From: Atriophallophorus winterbourni
Lineage: Eukaryota > Platyhelminthes > Trematoda > Plagiorchiida > Microphallidae
Direction: 5' to 3'
Length of the DNA: 64,000 bases
NCBI GenBank assembly: GCA_013407085.1
Contig: JACCGJ010005106.1
Span: forward strand, 62,001-126,000
A program made the position numbers and the translations under genes. The notes beneath the pieces are model-generated. The model was not told the origin of the DNA, did not search any database, and saw only the letters and a program-made list of their open reading frames with translations. Shown here piece by piece: positions 35,226-44,555 of this stretch (its first letter is position 1; each line of letters begins with the position of its first letter).

Positions 35226-35466
35226 TGAGGATGTGCAATCGTGCAGTACTTCGTGCTGTGCTGCTAACACCGTGCTAAATTGATTGGCCGGAGGTAGTGA
35301 GCTGCATGCTGAAACAGGCTGGAGTCTCACTACCATTTCCTGCTCTTTTTCTTCTTTATGTCTGTCTAGGCCTGGGCAACCTGACAGTATCTTAGCCCAC
35401 GTACAGTCTCTGACTGTGCGGCACTTTGCCTGGAACAGGCTCGTGCTTTCATACCATATATACCAT
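35226..35466 (+). repeat. S-repeat, full length
   Basis: From GGATGTGCAATCGTGCAG to GTGCTTTCATACCATATATACC. Confidence 0.75.
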
Positions 35467-35705
35467 GGGGCTTTGGAGAAATCCAGCCCCACTACTTGTT
35501 AATTTGAGCGGCAAAGTATCCGGCGATATTCAAAATAGATGAACCGCTTTCGCCGTTTACTGAATGAAAAAATCAAAATTACAATCAGTTTCAAGACCTA
35601 CTGATCTTGGAACTCTACCGAAAGGGCCCCTATCTCTACCATCAGAACAGCTGTTCAAAAGGGCGTTGGATCAGCATTTGTTGAGACGGATGGACCTGAT
35701 CCCGG

Positions 35706-35950
35706 AGTACACGGATGTGCAATCGTGCAGCATTTCTGTGCTGTGCGGCTAACATCGTGCTAAATTGATTGACCAACGGTAGTGAGCTACATGCGAGTAC
35801 ACGCTGGAGTCTCACTACCATTTCTATTTCTATTTATCCCCTCATATTTGTCTAGGCCTGGGCAACCCGACAGTATCTTAGCCCACGTGCAGTCTCTGAC
35901 TGTGCGGCACTTTGCCTGGATCAGGCTTGTGCTTTCATACCATACCATCC
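35706..35950 (+). repeat. S-repeat, full length
   Basis: From TACACGGATGTGCAATCG to GTGCTTTCATACCATACC; one of three S-repeats within 1 kb. Confidence 0.75.
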
Positions 35951-36296
35951 CGGAGTGATATAGTGGTGTTCCTCTACTCTCAGGGCTTGCCTTGTCAGCA
36001 GAAGTCACCCACGTTTATTGCTGTGTTGAAGCTTAAAAAAGGATTTTATCCCTCCTGCTTTCTATTTAGAAGAAGAAATGACCTTGATACAAGTACCGTT
36101 GACTCGTGTTCCATGATTGCTCCGCTGTACCTTCGTGCACATTTTGGCTACCGCGATAAATCTGCCATCTCCTGTGCGTTTTCTCCTACACTCTAGAAGA
36201 CGTTATTGTAGTGGTCAGTCTACTACATGCCGTGATCATGGATATATTTTTATCTTTGGCACCGATGAGTCCTCTTTCTACGTCTCCAACATTACA

Positions 36297-36540
36297 ACGA
36301 TCAGTTCAGTTCAGTTCAGTTCAGTTTGCACAGGACTGTATGTGGCTAACGAGCCAATCGAGCGTCCAGATTTCTTTCGGTGGTATGCCACAGAAGAGCG
36401 TCCACCACTTCAAACAATATTTTCACAAATATCTTCTGGTATGAGAGTAATCTGGAATGCAACAGAAAAACTCCCCTCACCAATAGGTGAGGAGAAGCAT
36501 TAGTGCGTTCCAAAGACAACATGAGGATCATACCAACTAT
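36297..36540 (-). other. CR1-A 3'UTR with hairpin and (AACTG)n tail
   Basis: Directly downstream of the ORF2 stop on the minus strand. It contains a stable hairpin (CTCACC-TATT-GGTGAG, about 36470-36490), an AGTGGTGG block, TGGACGCTCGATTGGC, and a tail of four GAACT-type repeats (36300-36322). The same plan occurs at 53975-54150, 40914-41075 and 54195-54335, which defines the 3'UTR of this CR1 group. Confidence 0.7.
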
Positions 36541-36544
36541 TCCC

Positions 36545-39352
36545 TTACGGATAAAAATCAGGAAATAATGAAGGCCACACAGAGTCAAGTCTATTTTTGA
36601 AACCCCCTACCGAAGTAGAACAAACAACTTCTTTAGGAAGTCGATTCCAGTAATTTACTACCCTCTCACTAAAGAAGAACTTACGAACATTTGACCTGAC
36701 ATGTCGCTTGGCCAGTTTTAATGGGTGGCCTCGAGTACCCACACTTGGCGCTAGAGCGTACAATTCACTGGGATGAATAGTACTGAAACCTGACATGATT
36801 TTGAAGGTTTCAATCAGGTCCCCACGTAGCCTCCTCCTTTTTAGTGAGAAGAGCTCTAGACTCAGCAATCGTTCCTGATACGACCTACCCGATTGCCCAA
36901 CAATCATACGAGTAGCTAAACGTTGAACACCTTCCAGCTTGGCAATATCCTTTTCCAAATAAGGTGACCATGCTTGAACGCAATACTCGAGATGTGGTCG
37001 GACGACCGCTTTGTATAATGGTATGAAAACCTCTGGGGACCTGCAGGATAAAACTGAACGAAGGCGAAAAAGCTCTCTCCTAGCGCGTTGTGCAGCGGCT
37101 GCGCATTGATCAGCCCATTTAAAGTCCCCTGAAACTTCTATACCTAAGTCACGAACTTTCGGCACCCCATTTATCTCCAGTATACCATCTGGACCAGCCA
37201 CCGCTAGCTTCTTAGTGACTTTAGACAAAAGATAGCTTTTAGTGAAGTTAACTGGTAGATCCCATGTAGCAGACCACTTGATGACTTTTTCTATATCCTC
37301 AAGAAGATCCTGTTCATCCAGTGATCCGATAATCTTGACATCATCTGCAAAAATATAGCAGGGACACTTAAGCGACGCTGCCAAGTCATCGATGAAAATG
37401 AGGAAAAGTAGCGGTCCGAGTACGGAACCCTGTGGGACTCCACTAACAACTTTTACTTTCGACGAATACATATTTCCTATCCTGACACGAAAGAATCTAT
37501 TGCTTAAGAATCCTATTATCCATTTCTTCAGAAGACCATCGATACCCATATAACCAAGTTTGTCTGCAAGCAATCTGTGGTTTACTGAATCAAAGGCCTT
37601 GCAAAAGTCCAAGTAAAAAACTTCAACTTGTTGGCCTTTATCTAGCCTCATGGTAACCTCGTTAAGAAAACATAAGAGGTTTGTTAGGCACGACTTCCCT
37701 TTAAGGAAGCCGTGCTGAGCAGAGTTCAGCAACGAGTAATCAACTAGATGGCGACAGATCCTATCCCTAATAAGTTTCTCCAGGATTTTACATAGGATGC
37801 TAGTAAGACTTACAGGCCTGTACTTACAAACTGAGGATCGACTGCCACCTTTATGTATCGGGATCACATTAGCCAACTTCCAAATACTCGGAATATATCC
37901 ATGTTGCAAGGAAGCGTTAAACATACGACCCACAGGATCTGCTAATATTGGCGCCAGGTTCTTTATAATTTGAGGATAAATGTCGTCTGGGCCGGCAGAT
38001 TTATGGGGGTTAGTTGCTGCAAGAGCAAGTTTAACCTCATCATCAGTGAAAAATAACTCCTCAAGTGGAGTAACGATATCAGGCCTTTTGATGACTGGCA
38101 TGTTAGGCGGATCTATTTGGCGATCAAGCCTCTGAACAGACTGGAAATGTTGGAGAAAAGCCGAAGCCTTTTGTGAATCTGAAACTATTTGAGTTCCGTT
38201 TTCCTGCTGAAGGTTGCCAATATAATCGCGCGTTTTGCCTTTGGATTGGGCATAACTATAGTAACGCTTTGGGCACTGCTTTATATTGCGTGCCAACTGT
38301 GATTCAAAGTCACGTTTTGCTTTGCGTTGCATTCCCACAGCCTTATTTCTGACCATTTTATACTTTGTCCAGGACCGTTGTGTCTGAGAAGCTTTGTAAG
38401 TTTTCCAGGCACGGTCCCTCATTCTAATCACTCGTCGCATCGCAGGTGTCCACCACTGTGGCTTGTTGCGTTGCTTGACGTGCACCAACGGTGCGAACCT
38501 ATCTTGCAGGGTAGACAGGCAGTGGTGTATAAGTTGCCAGTTTGTTGCTATATCATCACCTACATATTGAGACAACATCTTTTTAGCTTCCTCTGAGACG
38601 ACTTCCCAGTCTACGCGATTGAAATTGCGCCTCAGTTTAGGAGGAGGTTTCTCATACCTGAGTCTTAGTTGGAATCTGATCACAACGTGATCACTTTTTC
38701 CTAATGGAGAGAGATAATCTACCTGGCGAACCATTTCTTCGCTTGAAGAGATAACGAGATCCAGGATCGAAGGTAAGCAGCCCTGGCGGAATCTTGTGGG
38801 CTCATTGACATGTTGACTCATGGCATGCATATGAGTCCATTCGATGAAGTCCTCAGACATCTTATCAGATGAACAGCACTGGTTCAGCCAAGATATATGT
38901 GGTAGGTTAAAATCACCAACTATAAGAACCTGGGACCCAAGCGTGTGCAGCAAACTGAGATTGCCAAGCAAATTTTGCAAGTCCTGAGGTCCTGCTTGCG
39001 GGCTCATATAAGCGCATGCTATTACCATTGATTGCTTGTAAGATTGAACGATACATGAGCTAAGTTGGACGTTGTGCGTGCTAAGCCTAACACTCGATTC
39101 TGAAGTTCGAAGACCTAGTCTGAGAAAGATAGCAACTCCACCCCCGTTTAGTTCATCTGGTCTATCACATCTGACCACAGAATAACTACTACAAATTGAG
39201 TCAGGAATATGGTCAGTTTCAGATAGCCAGGTTTCGGACAGTGCTATTACATGTGGTCGTAACTCTTGCGCTAGGATGGAGAGTTCAGGCCACTTATTTC
39301 GGATACTACATGAGTTTCCGTATATCACTGTGGCGACGGTGTCTCGCGACAT
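36545..39352 (-). CDS. CR1-A ORF2: endonuclease-reverse transcriptase, intact
   Basis: ATG at 39352 (nine nt downstream of the ORF1 stop) to TAA at 36545; about 935 residues, usual for CR1 ORF2. The upstream GTG at 39358 is merely in frame. Endonuclease: GNSCSIRNKW, ALSETWLS, NGGGVAIFLR, VGDFNLPHISW, ILDLVISS, GKSDHVVI. RT: KSAGPDDIYP, YRPVSLTSILCKILEK, QHGFLKGKSCLTNLL, motif A FYLDFCKAFDSVNH, motif B SGVPQGSVLGPLLFLIF, catalytic YIFADDVKI, then PHLEYCVQAWSPYL and the RRLRGDLIETFKI tail. No stop or frameshift. The frame stays open upstream into the -1 frame of ORF1, so the protein may be made by frameshifting at 39412-39375, or by reinitiation at this ATG. A candidate source element. Confidence 0.92.
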   Translation of the reverse strand: MSRDTVATVIYGNSCSIRNKWPELSILAQELRPHVIALSETWLSETDHIPDSICSSYSVVRCDRPDELNGGGVAIFLRLGLRTSESSVRLSTHNVQLSSCIVQSYKQSMVIACAYMSPQAGPQDLQNLLGNLSLLHTLGSQVLIVGDFNLPHISWLNQCCSSDKMSEDFIEWTHMHAMSQHVNEPTRFRQGCLPSILDLVISSSEEMVRQVDYLSPLGKSDHVVIRFQLRLRYEKPPPKLRRNFNRVDWEVVSEEAKKMLSQYVGDDIATNWQLIHHCLSTLQDRFAPLVHVKQRNKPQWWTPAMRRVIRMRDRAWKTYKASQTQRSWTKYKMVRNKAVGMQRKAKRDFESQLARNIKQCPKRYYSYAQSKGKTRDYIGNLQQENGTQIVSDSQKASAFLQHFQSVQRLDRQIDPPNMPVIKRPDIVTPLEELFFTDDEVKLALAATNPHKSAGPDDIYPQIIKNLAPILADPVGRMFNASLQHGYIPSIWKLANVIPIHKGGSRSSVCKYRPVSLTSILCKILEKLIRDRICRHLVDYSLLNSAQHGFLKGKSCLTNLLCFLNEVTMRLDKGQQVEVFYLDFCKAFDSVNHRLLADKLGYMGIDGLLKKWIIGFLSNRFFRVRIGNMYSSKVKVVSGVPQGSVLGPLLFLIFIDDLAASLKCPCYIFADDVKIIGSLDEQDLLEDIEKVIKWSATWDLPVNFTKSYLLSKVTKKLAVAGPDGILEINGVPKVRDLGIEVSGDFKWADQCAAAAQRARRELFRLRSVLSCRSPEVFIPLYKAVVRPHLEYCVQAWSPYLEKDIAKLEGVQRLATRMIVGQSGRSYQERLLSLELFSLKRRRLRGDLIETFKIMSGFSTIHPSELYALAPSVGTRGHPLKLAKRHVRSNVRKFFFSERVVNYWNRLPKEVVCSTSVGGFKNRLDSVWPSLFPDFYP

Positions 39353-39360
39353 ATTCACAC

Positions 39361-40560
39361 TTAGTCCAGGTTGATCCTCGGGCGTAATACCCGAGGAGTC
39401 AGCACGTTTTTTGGTGTGCTGCTTAAGAGAGTGGATTCGCCTTGCGCGGCCTGAAGTTCTGCCGTACCTTGGAGGTCACTAATCACGAGCTGTGGAATTT
39501 CAGGGACAATACGGTGATTATCGTTTTCATCCCCAGATCCATCCGTGATTTCCATACTTGACAAAGAGCCATCCTTTTCTGAAGAACAGCGCATTCTGTT
39601 ATAATTTACATCATAACGTGAATTCTTTGACCTGTTGGATTCCTTTTTGTCATCGGGCACGACAACATGTTTCCCTTTGTTAGTTTCATTTAAAGCAATG
39701 TAACTTGCAAAGAACTGGTCACGCTCAGACTGCAAGAGGAATTCAACTAAAAGTGGTCTTGGAGAGTTGCTAGACTCACTTTTAATACCCTTCCACACTC
39801 CAACACGATGAACACGCCTTAGTGGCGTATCTGGGCGCATACCAACCTTACGGAGCAGATTTCTGATACAACTCCGGTCGAGTGACTTACGCGTTTTAGC
39901 TTCGCGTATATAGGGTTCATCCTGATTAAGCACCAGGATGTTACGAGATTTATCTCGTATTCCCTGACGAGCCGATTTAAGCTGCTCCAGATCTTTGGAT
40001 AACTTAGCGAGGCTCGAAACGACAGTAGCAAGTAAATTTGACTGAGAGTCAAATTTTCTAGTGTCTACCTGTTTACGACCTGTCTGCGCCTTGTTCCGAC
40101 TTTTACGTGGCTTCGAAGGCTTTAAAGACGGGGTCTGGGATGTGACATTAGGCTTGGCCGCTTGATCCGGTGCCTTAACCTTTTTAGTCCTTTTGCGTGA
40201 CTTTGTAGGCTTGGGATTTTTACTCGCCGTAATTTCTTTGGAGTTCTTTGTTTGTACCGCTGGGCTAGCAGTGATACTCTGACGTACAACTTCAGCAAAA
40301 GATCTATCAACACTAACCTTAGAAGCTGTGCTGTATTGCCGAGACCGAGCATTTTTAGCCTTTTCGGAAAATGCTTTTTTAGCTGCCCATTGGCACTCAC
40401 TACATATCCATTGGAGCCAACGGTGAGTAACATACACCTTATAGTGCTCGGGATGTATCCCCGAACACTTCGGATGTGCCCATCTCTTGCAAGTATTACA
40501 TTCAATGCCATTTAATACTTTTCTGCAACAAGATTTTTTTAGGCACTTGTTGGCAATCAT
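39361..40560 (-). CDS. CR1-A ORF1: PHD-finger nucleic-acid-binding protein
   Basis: First ATG at 40560 (the longer frame upstream begins with a TTG) to TAA at 39361; 399 residues. The N-terminus is a PHD-like Cys/His finger: KSCCRKVLNGIECNTCKRWAHPKCSG, then WLQWICSECQW (residues ~5-60). A long Lys/Arg/Ser/Pro-rich basic region follows (~70-200), then a heptad-like helix (NLLATVVSSLAKLSKDLEQL). The second half is an RRM-like module: RNILVLNQDEP, RVHRVGVWKGI, RPLLVEFLLQSERDQFF. ORF1 proteins of CR1 elements bind RNA and assemble the RNP; the PHD finger is known in some CR1/L2 lineages. Its 3' end carries the frameshift signal. Confidence 0.85.
   Translation of the reverse strand: MIANKCLKKSCCRKVLNGIECNTCKRWAHPKCSGIHPEHYKVYVTHRWLQWICSECQWAAKKAFSEKAKNARSRQYSTASKVSVDRSFAEVVRQSITASPAVQTKNSKEITASKNPKPTKSRKRTKKVKAPDQAAKPNVTSQTPSLKPSKPRKSRNKAQTGRKQVDTRKFDSQSNLLATVVSSLAKLSKDLEQLKSARQGIRDKSRNILVLNQDEPYIREAKTRKSLDRSCIRNLLRKVGMRPDTPLRRVHRVGVWKGIKSESSNSPRPLLVEFLLQSERDQFFASYIALNETNKGKHVVVPDDKKESNRSKNSRYDVNYNRMRCSSEKDGSLSSMEITDGSGDENDNHRIVPEIPQLVISDLQGTAELQAAQGESTLLSSTPKNVLTPRVLRPRINLD
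39375..39412 (-). promoter_or_regulatory. Predicted -1 programmed ribosomal frameshift signal, CR1-A
   Basis: Read on the minus strand: heptamer A_AAA_AAC at 39412-39406 in the ORF1 frame (codons CCA AAA AAC), spacer GTGCTGAC (39405-39398), then hairpin TCCTCGGG / CCCGAGGA (39397-39390 with 39382-39375) around a 7-nt loop. A one-base slip back puts translation at 39406, in frame with ORF2 (54 nt, 18 codons, to its ATG), with no stop between. ORF1 itself stops at 39361-39363. Confidence 0.75.
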
Positions 40561-40852
40561 AATAAAGAAAATATTTGAATATTGATTACAGCAAATAAAA
40601 TTCACAGACGAAATAGACTTCGCGTTATGATGTGTATAATGCAATAAATTGATTACCAATTTACAGCAAAATCAGAGAAAAGCAATCTGGAAATTGATTC
40701 TTAACAAGAGCGTGGGAAATACAACAAAGTTGAACGTACCGCGCCTTGAACAAATTCGTACCGCGCCTTGAACACTAACTCTTTTCCAGTTCTCCATTAT
40801 TTTAGGTACACACGCAGCAACTTGATTGGGTTCTGATCCGGTGGATGGGATG
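40561..40852 (-). other. Probable CR1-A 5'UTR
   Basis: Upstream of ORF1 up to the S-repeat at 40853. A short direct repeat GTACCGCGCCTTGAACA occurs twice (about 40737-40773). I cannot place the element's 5' end. Confidence 0.4.
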
Positions 40853-41125
40853 TGAAAGCACAAGCCTGATCCAGGCAAAGTGCCGCACAGTCAGTCTGCG
40901 CGTGGGCTGAGATACTCTCACCTTTCGGTGATGAGACCTCTCCCATCTTCCATTCACCGTTACACACGCCCGTTATTTACGAATCAATCCTGGTAGTGGT
41001 GGGTGTTTTCAAGCACACCTTCGAAAGAATCTGGGCACTCGTTTCAACTTGGTCGACTATCGCCCTGCGATACTGATACTGTCAGGTTGCCCAGGCCTAG
41101 ACAGATATGACAAAAGAAATAGAAA
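40853..41125 (-). repeat. S-repeat split by a CR1 3'UTR insertion
   Basis: The S-repeat reads CACAAGCCTGATCCAGGCAA to GGCTGAGATACT (40913) and resumes at GTCAGGTTGCCCAGGCCTAG (41078 on). The interruption is the 160-nt CR1 3'UTR copy described separately. Confidence 0.75.
40914..41077 (+). mobile_element. CR1 3'UTR-only insertion with (GATACT)n tail
   Basis: Begins CTCACCTTTCGGTGATGAGA and ends CTGCGATACTGATACT; it aligns along its whole length with 53975-54145, the 3'UTR of a CR1-A-like copy. The host sequence is AGATACT at the left and the tail ends in GATACT at the right, so target duplication and tail repeat coincide. Either an extremely 5'-truncated CR1 or a SINE that borrows the CR1 3' end. 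Confidence 0.7.
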
Positions 41126-41761
41126 GAGGATGTGGTCGGTAGCTGTCACGGGTTGAAGCTCTACCTGTCCAGGCTGGACGTGAATGTGGACCGCCATAAG
41201 GCCACGGAACCCCAAATTTCAATGAACTTTTACGATATACTGCTTATGTCAACCTGCCGTTGTTAAAAGCTTTTTTTGGCTTATAACACCATAATATACT
41301 AAATCGAATTATATATTTAATTAGAAAAAAACGTTTATTTTCCCTAAAAACTCAATATCTTTTAAGATATTACGACTCTATTTTAACACAGATTTGAAAT
41401 ATTTGGCGCAAAATCCATTACTATTCTTTTGTATTTCCCGCCATGTATATCGCATTTCGCCCTTTATTCTCATTGATCCATCGCGTCCTCGTCGCGCTAA
41501 TAACGTGCTATTTTTCAAGGTTATTCCTTTTTGCATTCTACGTCTATATATATGGATGAGCAACCTTCCTTCGTATTCATCGAAATTAAGCTGCAATACG
41601 AACGTCTCTGAAGCCTTCGTCATCTCTCCTCATTTTCTTCTGAATCGAAAGCGGAAGGGATAAAATCCCGTTTGAGCTTCATCACAGTAATAGACATGGG
41701 TGACTTCTGCTGACAAGGCAAGCCCTGAGAGAGCGTTGGGTTAAAGGCAAGACAAAGCATG

Positions 41762-41952
41762 TTCGTTTTTTGTATGAACTTTATTGAACAAACATAGCAG
41801 TCTGGAACGTGTACAGAGTTCGAAAGGAACAGATTCGTTATACGAATGTTTCATATAGTCTTCCAAAGAAGGAATTTATTTGGGAAATCATGGTGTGTTC
41901 GTTCAACCCAAGAATTCGTTGAAAACGAGTTCGTAGTAGGTGGGTTCCACTG
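41762..41952 (-). mobile_element. pogo/Tigger-like MITE fragment, one end only
   Basis: Its right end reads CCACTG followed by TA. In reverse complement it matches the first ~190 nt of the MITE at 21406, including TTCTTGGGTTGAACGAACAC and CATGATTTCCCAAATAAATT. The other end is missing. Confidence 0.75.
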
Positions 41953-41959
41953 TATTTTG

Positions 41960-42530
41960 CAGTATAAAATGAGATTGTGCTTGAGTCTGCGAAAACATAA
42001 GGGATCGGGGTTCAGTTGTATACATCTTTTTCTATAACCGAAGATGGATTTTAAGAAAGTACGTTGTATCATTTCGAAAACTATGCCATCGGATTTATTT
42101 ATATTGTTATATGTTGTGTTACAATAGTCTAGTCGTGGAATGGTGAATGATCTATACATATCTATTTTACAATGAGGTTGAATTATAGATAAGTGTGTAT
42201 ATACTTTGCTTCGCTTTAGTAATAAGATGACCTATCTGATCACTGAAATTGGGTGATGCTGAATATCGAAATTCTAAATCACGCTTGCTATCAATCATTT
42301 GAATTGCGTTATTGTTAAGAAGAATTGATTTACCTTGTATGGTGCATCTTATAGGCAAAATTTGATTTTGCTGTTGAGAACGTAAGAACGTTATTTGTCG
42401 CCCAATCTGCAAATGCAGTTAGATCATTGTTTAGTCGAGCTATACAAGTTTGTGTTTGATTAGCTAGGGAAGTGATAACTACTTTCATGTCATCAGCAAA
42501 TATGAACAGTTTACTACATGAAATGACGTT
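41960..42530 (-). pseudogene. CR1-D (Jockey/CR1-like) RT fragment
   Basis: The minus strand reads SKLFIFADDMKVVITSL (catalytic box), NNDLTAFADWATNNVL, then after a stop HLITKAKQSIYTLIY and IPRLDYCNTTYNNI. It is the same type as the CR1-D copy at 46195-48830. Truncated on both sides. Confidence 0.7.
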
Positions 42531-42544
42531 ATGTTGTTGGCATC

Positions 42545-42890
42545 CTTCGGTCGATGACGAAGATGGATGTACATCACAATCGCGTGAATGTTCACGTTTT
42601 GCAGCTTTTGGAATGACTAAACAGTCCGATTCGGGAGGAACAATTTCTCCCGCAGCGCTGACAACGAAAGTCAGAACTCGGTTAAATTGCGTCAGTTGCA
42701 CACCGGCGGAGTGATCTGCGTTCAGCCGCCAATTGCTGTATCTGCTTCTCTCCAGCTTGCAGACGACGCTTTACACAGTGCCTCTAATGTGAGCAGTCAA
42801 GAGCAAGTTCTTCCTAACTCGCCAGGTAAATGCCAAGAGCTTTCATATCTCCTTTGCAAACGTCTTTGTACCGCAAGTGAGGTCATAACA
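42545..42890 (-). pseudogene. RTE-3 C-terminus with zinc finger
   Basis: The minus strand reads KALGIYLASWEELALDCSH, a stop, RHCVKRRLQAGEKQIQQLAA, a later stop, then DFRCQRCGRNCSSRIGLFSH: a C-x2-C...H zinc-finger end. It aligns with 13370-13700. It confirms that this RTE lineage ends in a zinc finger, which the copy at 11940-13735 has lost. Confidence 0.75.
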
Positions 42891-42892
42891 AT

Positions 42893-44231
42893 GTTTTTCA
42901 ATACAATGCGGATTAAGCAAGTGCTCTCTACTCGGTCCGCGTCTGTTCTTGATGTTCATCAACGACATTTGAGCATGGGTGAAATCACCATTTCTGATGT
43001 TCGCAGATGATATCAACCTATGGCGCATCCTCTCTTCCTCGAATGATTGTGATGACCTGCAAGCCAATCTTACCTCACTTAATAACTGGGCAACGTCGAA
43101 CCAGCTCCCTTTCAACCCACGAAAATTCCGATCTTTTCGCATTCGTCACTCTGGCGAACCTAGTTACAAGCTGAGGAACACCGAACTTTCAGTGAGTATG
43201 TTAGAAAAAGACCTCGGCGTATTGGTTCAAAGTGATCTTTGGTGCTCAGCCCAATGTTCCCTCGCATCATCAGTCGCCAATCGCAACGTAGTGCTCCTCA
43301 AAAGGATATTCGGGTCTTTTGACCGCCGACTCTTTTCCTCGCTCCTACACGCGTACATCAGACCCCACCTGTAATATCCGGTATCCGTTTGTTCGCCATG
43401 GTTAAAGCGTGACCATCACGTCCTAGAGCAGGCTCAACGGAGGTTCACAAAGCTCGTCAAAGTACTCAGTTTACTAAACTATGAGGACCGCCTCCAGCAA
43501 CTCAACGTGTTCCCGATCAGTTACCGTCGCATCCAAGGGGATCTGATACCGGTTTTCCAGATCCTTAAGGAGAACAAACATCCGTGCCATAGACTGATTT
43601 TGATGGCACCCAGTTCCGGAACCCGGGGGCAAGTTTTCAAGCTAGCCCACCAGCCCAGTCGGTTGAACTGCCATAAATTTTTATTTTCGGTCCGCACCCC
43701 TCGTTTTTGAAATGATCTACCAGTTTTGTCGTAACCTCCCCATCGCTCTCGATTTATAAAAAGCGACTTGACGCTTATCTCTTTTTTCTCAACAAGTTTA
43801 ATGGATTCTCACTTTTTCATCTTCCCGATACTGCACCCATTTTCGTCTTTTTTTCCAGGTAGATTTACGGAACCTCGCCGATTCATCTCCCCTGTATTGA
43901 CTGTTATGATACATAACCCCACTCTTTACTGAACTTTGGCAATTGACGCCGAACCCGCTGAACTTCACCCGACCCATTGTACTGACTATCCTATGGTTAT
44001 ATTTTAAGCTCATAGCTCTTTGTACCATAATATACTATTGACTATTGACTATTAACTGAACTGAACTGAAGTAAACTAAACTATTGCACTATTGCACTAT
44101 TTAACTTAATCACTAATTACAAATGATGCCGGTGTTTTTACACATCCTTAATAAAAATCCATTTGTGATGCGGGTTTTTTGCTTACCCGCTTAAACCGAA
44201 AACCTTCAATCTTCTTTCCCTTATATAAAGT
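42893..44231 (+). pseudogene. Defective CR1-B copy 1 (RT palm to 3' end)
   Basis: 5'-truncated within RT motif B. It reads FLMFADDINLWRI, LSVSMLEKDLGVLVQSDL, LKRIFGSFDRRLFSSLLHAYIRPHL*Y, and RRIQGDLIPVFQIL. Nonsense and frameshift changes: FINDI* (TGA near 42969), RPHL* (TAA 43372-43374), a frameshift at TPRF* and one just after it. The first of these also occurs in the copy at 50230-52370. The 3'UTR (43790-44231) matches 58695-59198, including the ACTATTGACTATTGACTATT run and a GCGGGT...ACCCGC hairpin. Confidence 0.8.
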
Positions 44232-44250
44232 ATATACATACATACATATA

Positions 44251-44555
44251 CACTCAAATCTCGGCACTATGCCACCTCGTTACTATACCACTCTCGCTAC
44301 TATGCCACTTTTGCTCGGTCCAGACAAAATTCAATACAAAATAAATTTACTATGCCATTTCCAAATCTCGTTACTATGCCACTATTCTGTGACTATTTAA
44401 AAGTGTATTTTTGCGCATTTTACGCATATAGTCAGCCGGTTTCAAGGTCAAACACGTGATGTTTCTCCCTGACGCCAGCTACAACAAGCCAATCACCTCA
44501 CGCAAAACGACAAGCCTCTTTCCTTCTCTTGCTTTAAGTATCGATAGATAGATGA
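44251..44555 (+). repeat. T-repeat copy 2
   Basis: Begins CACTCAAATCTCGGCACTAT after TA and contains five CTACTATGCCAC-like motifs, then TACGCATATAGTCAGCCGGT, ending near ATCGATAGATAGATGAG. It is the inverted counterpart of 2887-3189. Confidence 0.55.

Noticed and set aside
39353..39358. GTG start two codons before the CR1-A ORF2 ATG
   Set aside because: This is a eukaryotic sequence; the in-frame ATG at 39352 or entry by frameshifting is more credible than a GTG start.
40561..40659. N-terminal extension of CR1-A ORF1 beginning with TTG
   Set aside because: No ATG in the extension; the PHD finger starts right after the ATG at 40560.
40914..40960. Hammerhead-ribozyme-like GATGAG next to a hairpin in the CR1 3'UTR
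   Set aside because: The invariant CUGAUGA core and a correctly placed GAAA partner are not present, so I do not call a ribozyme.
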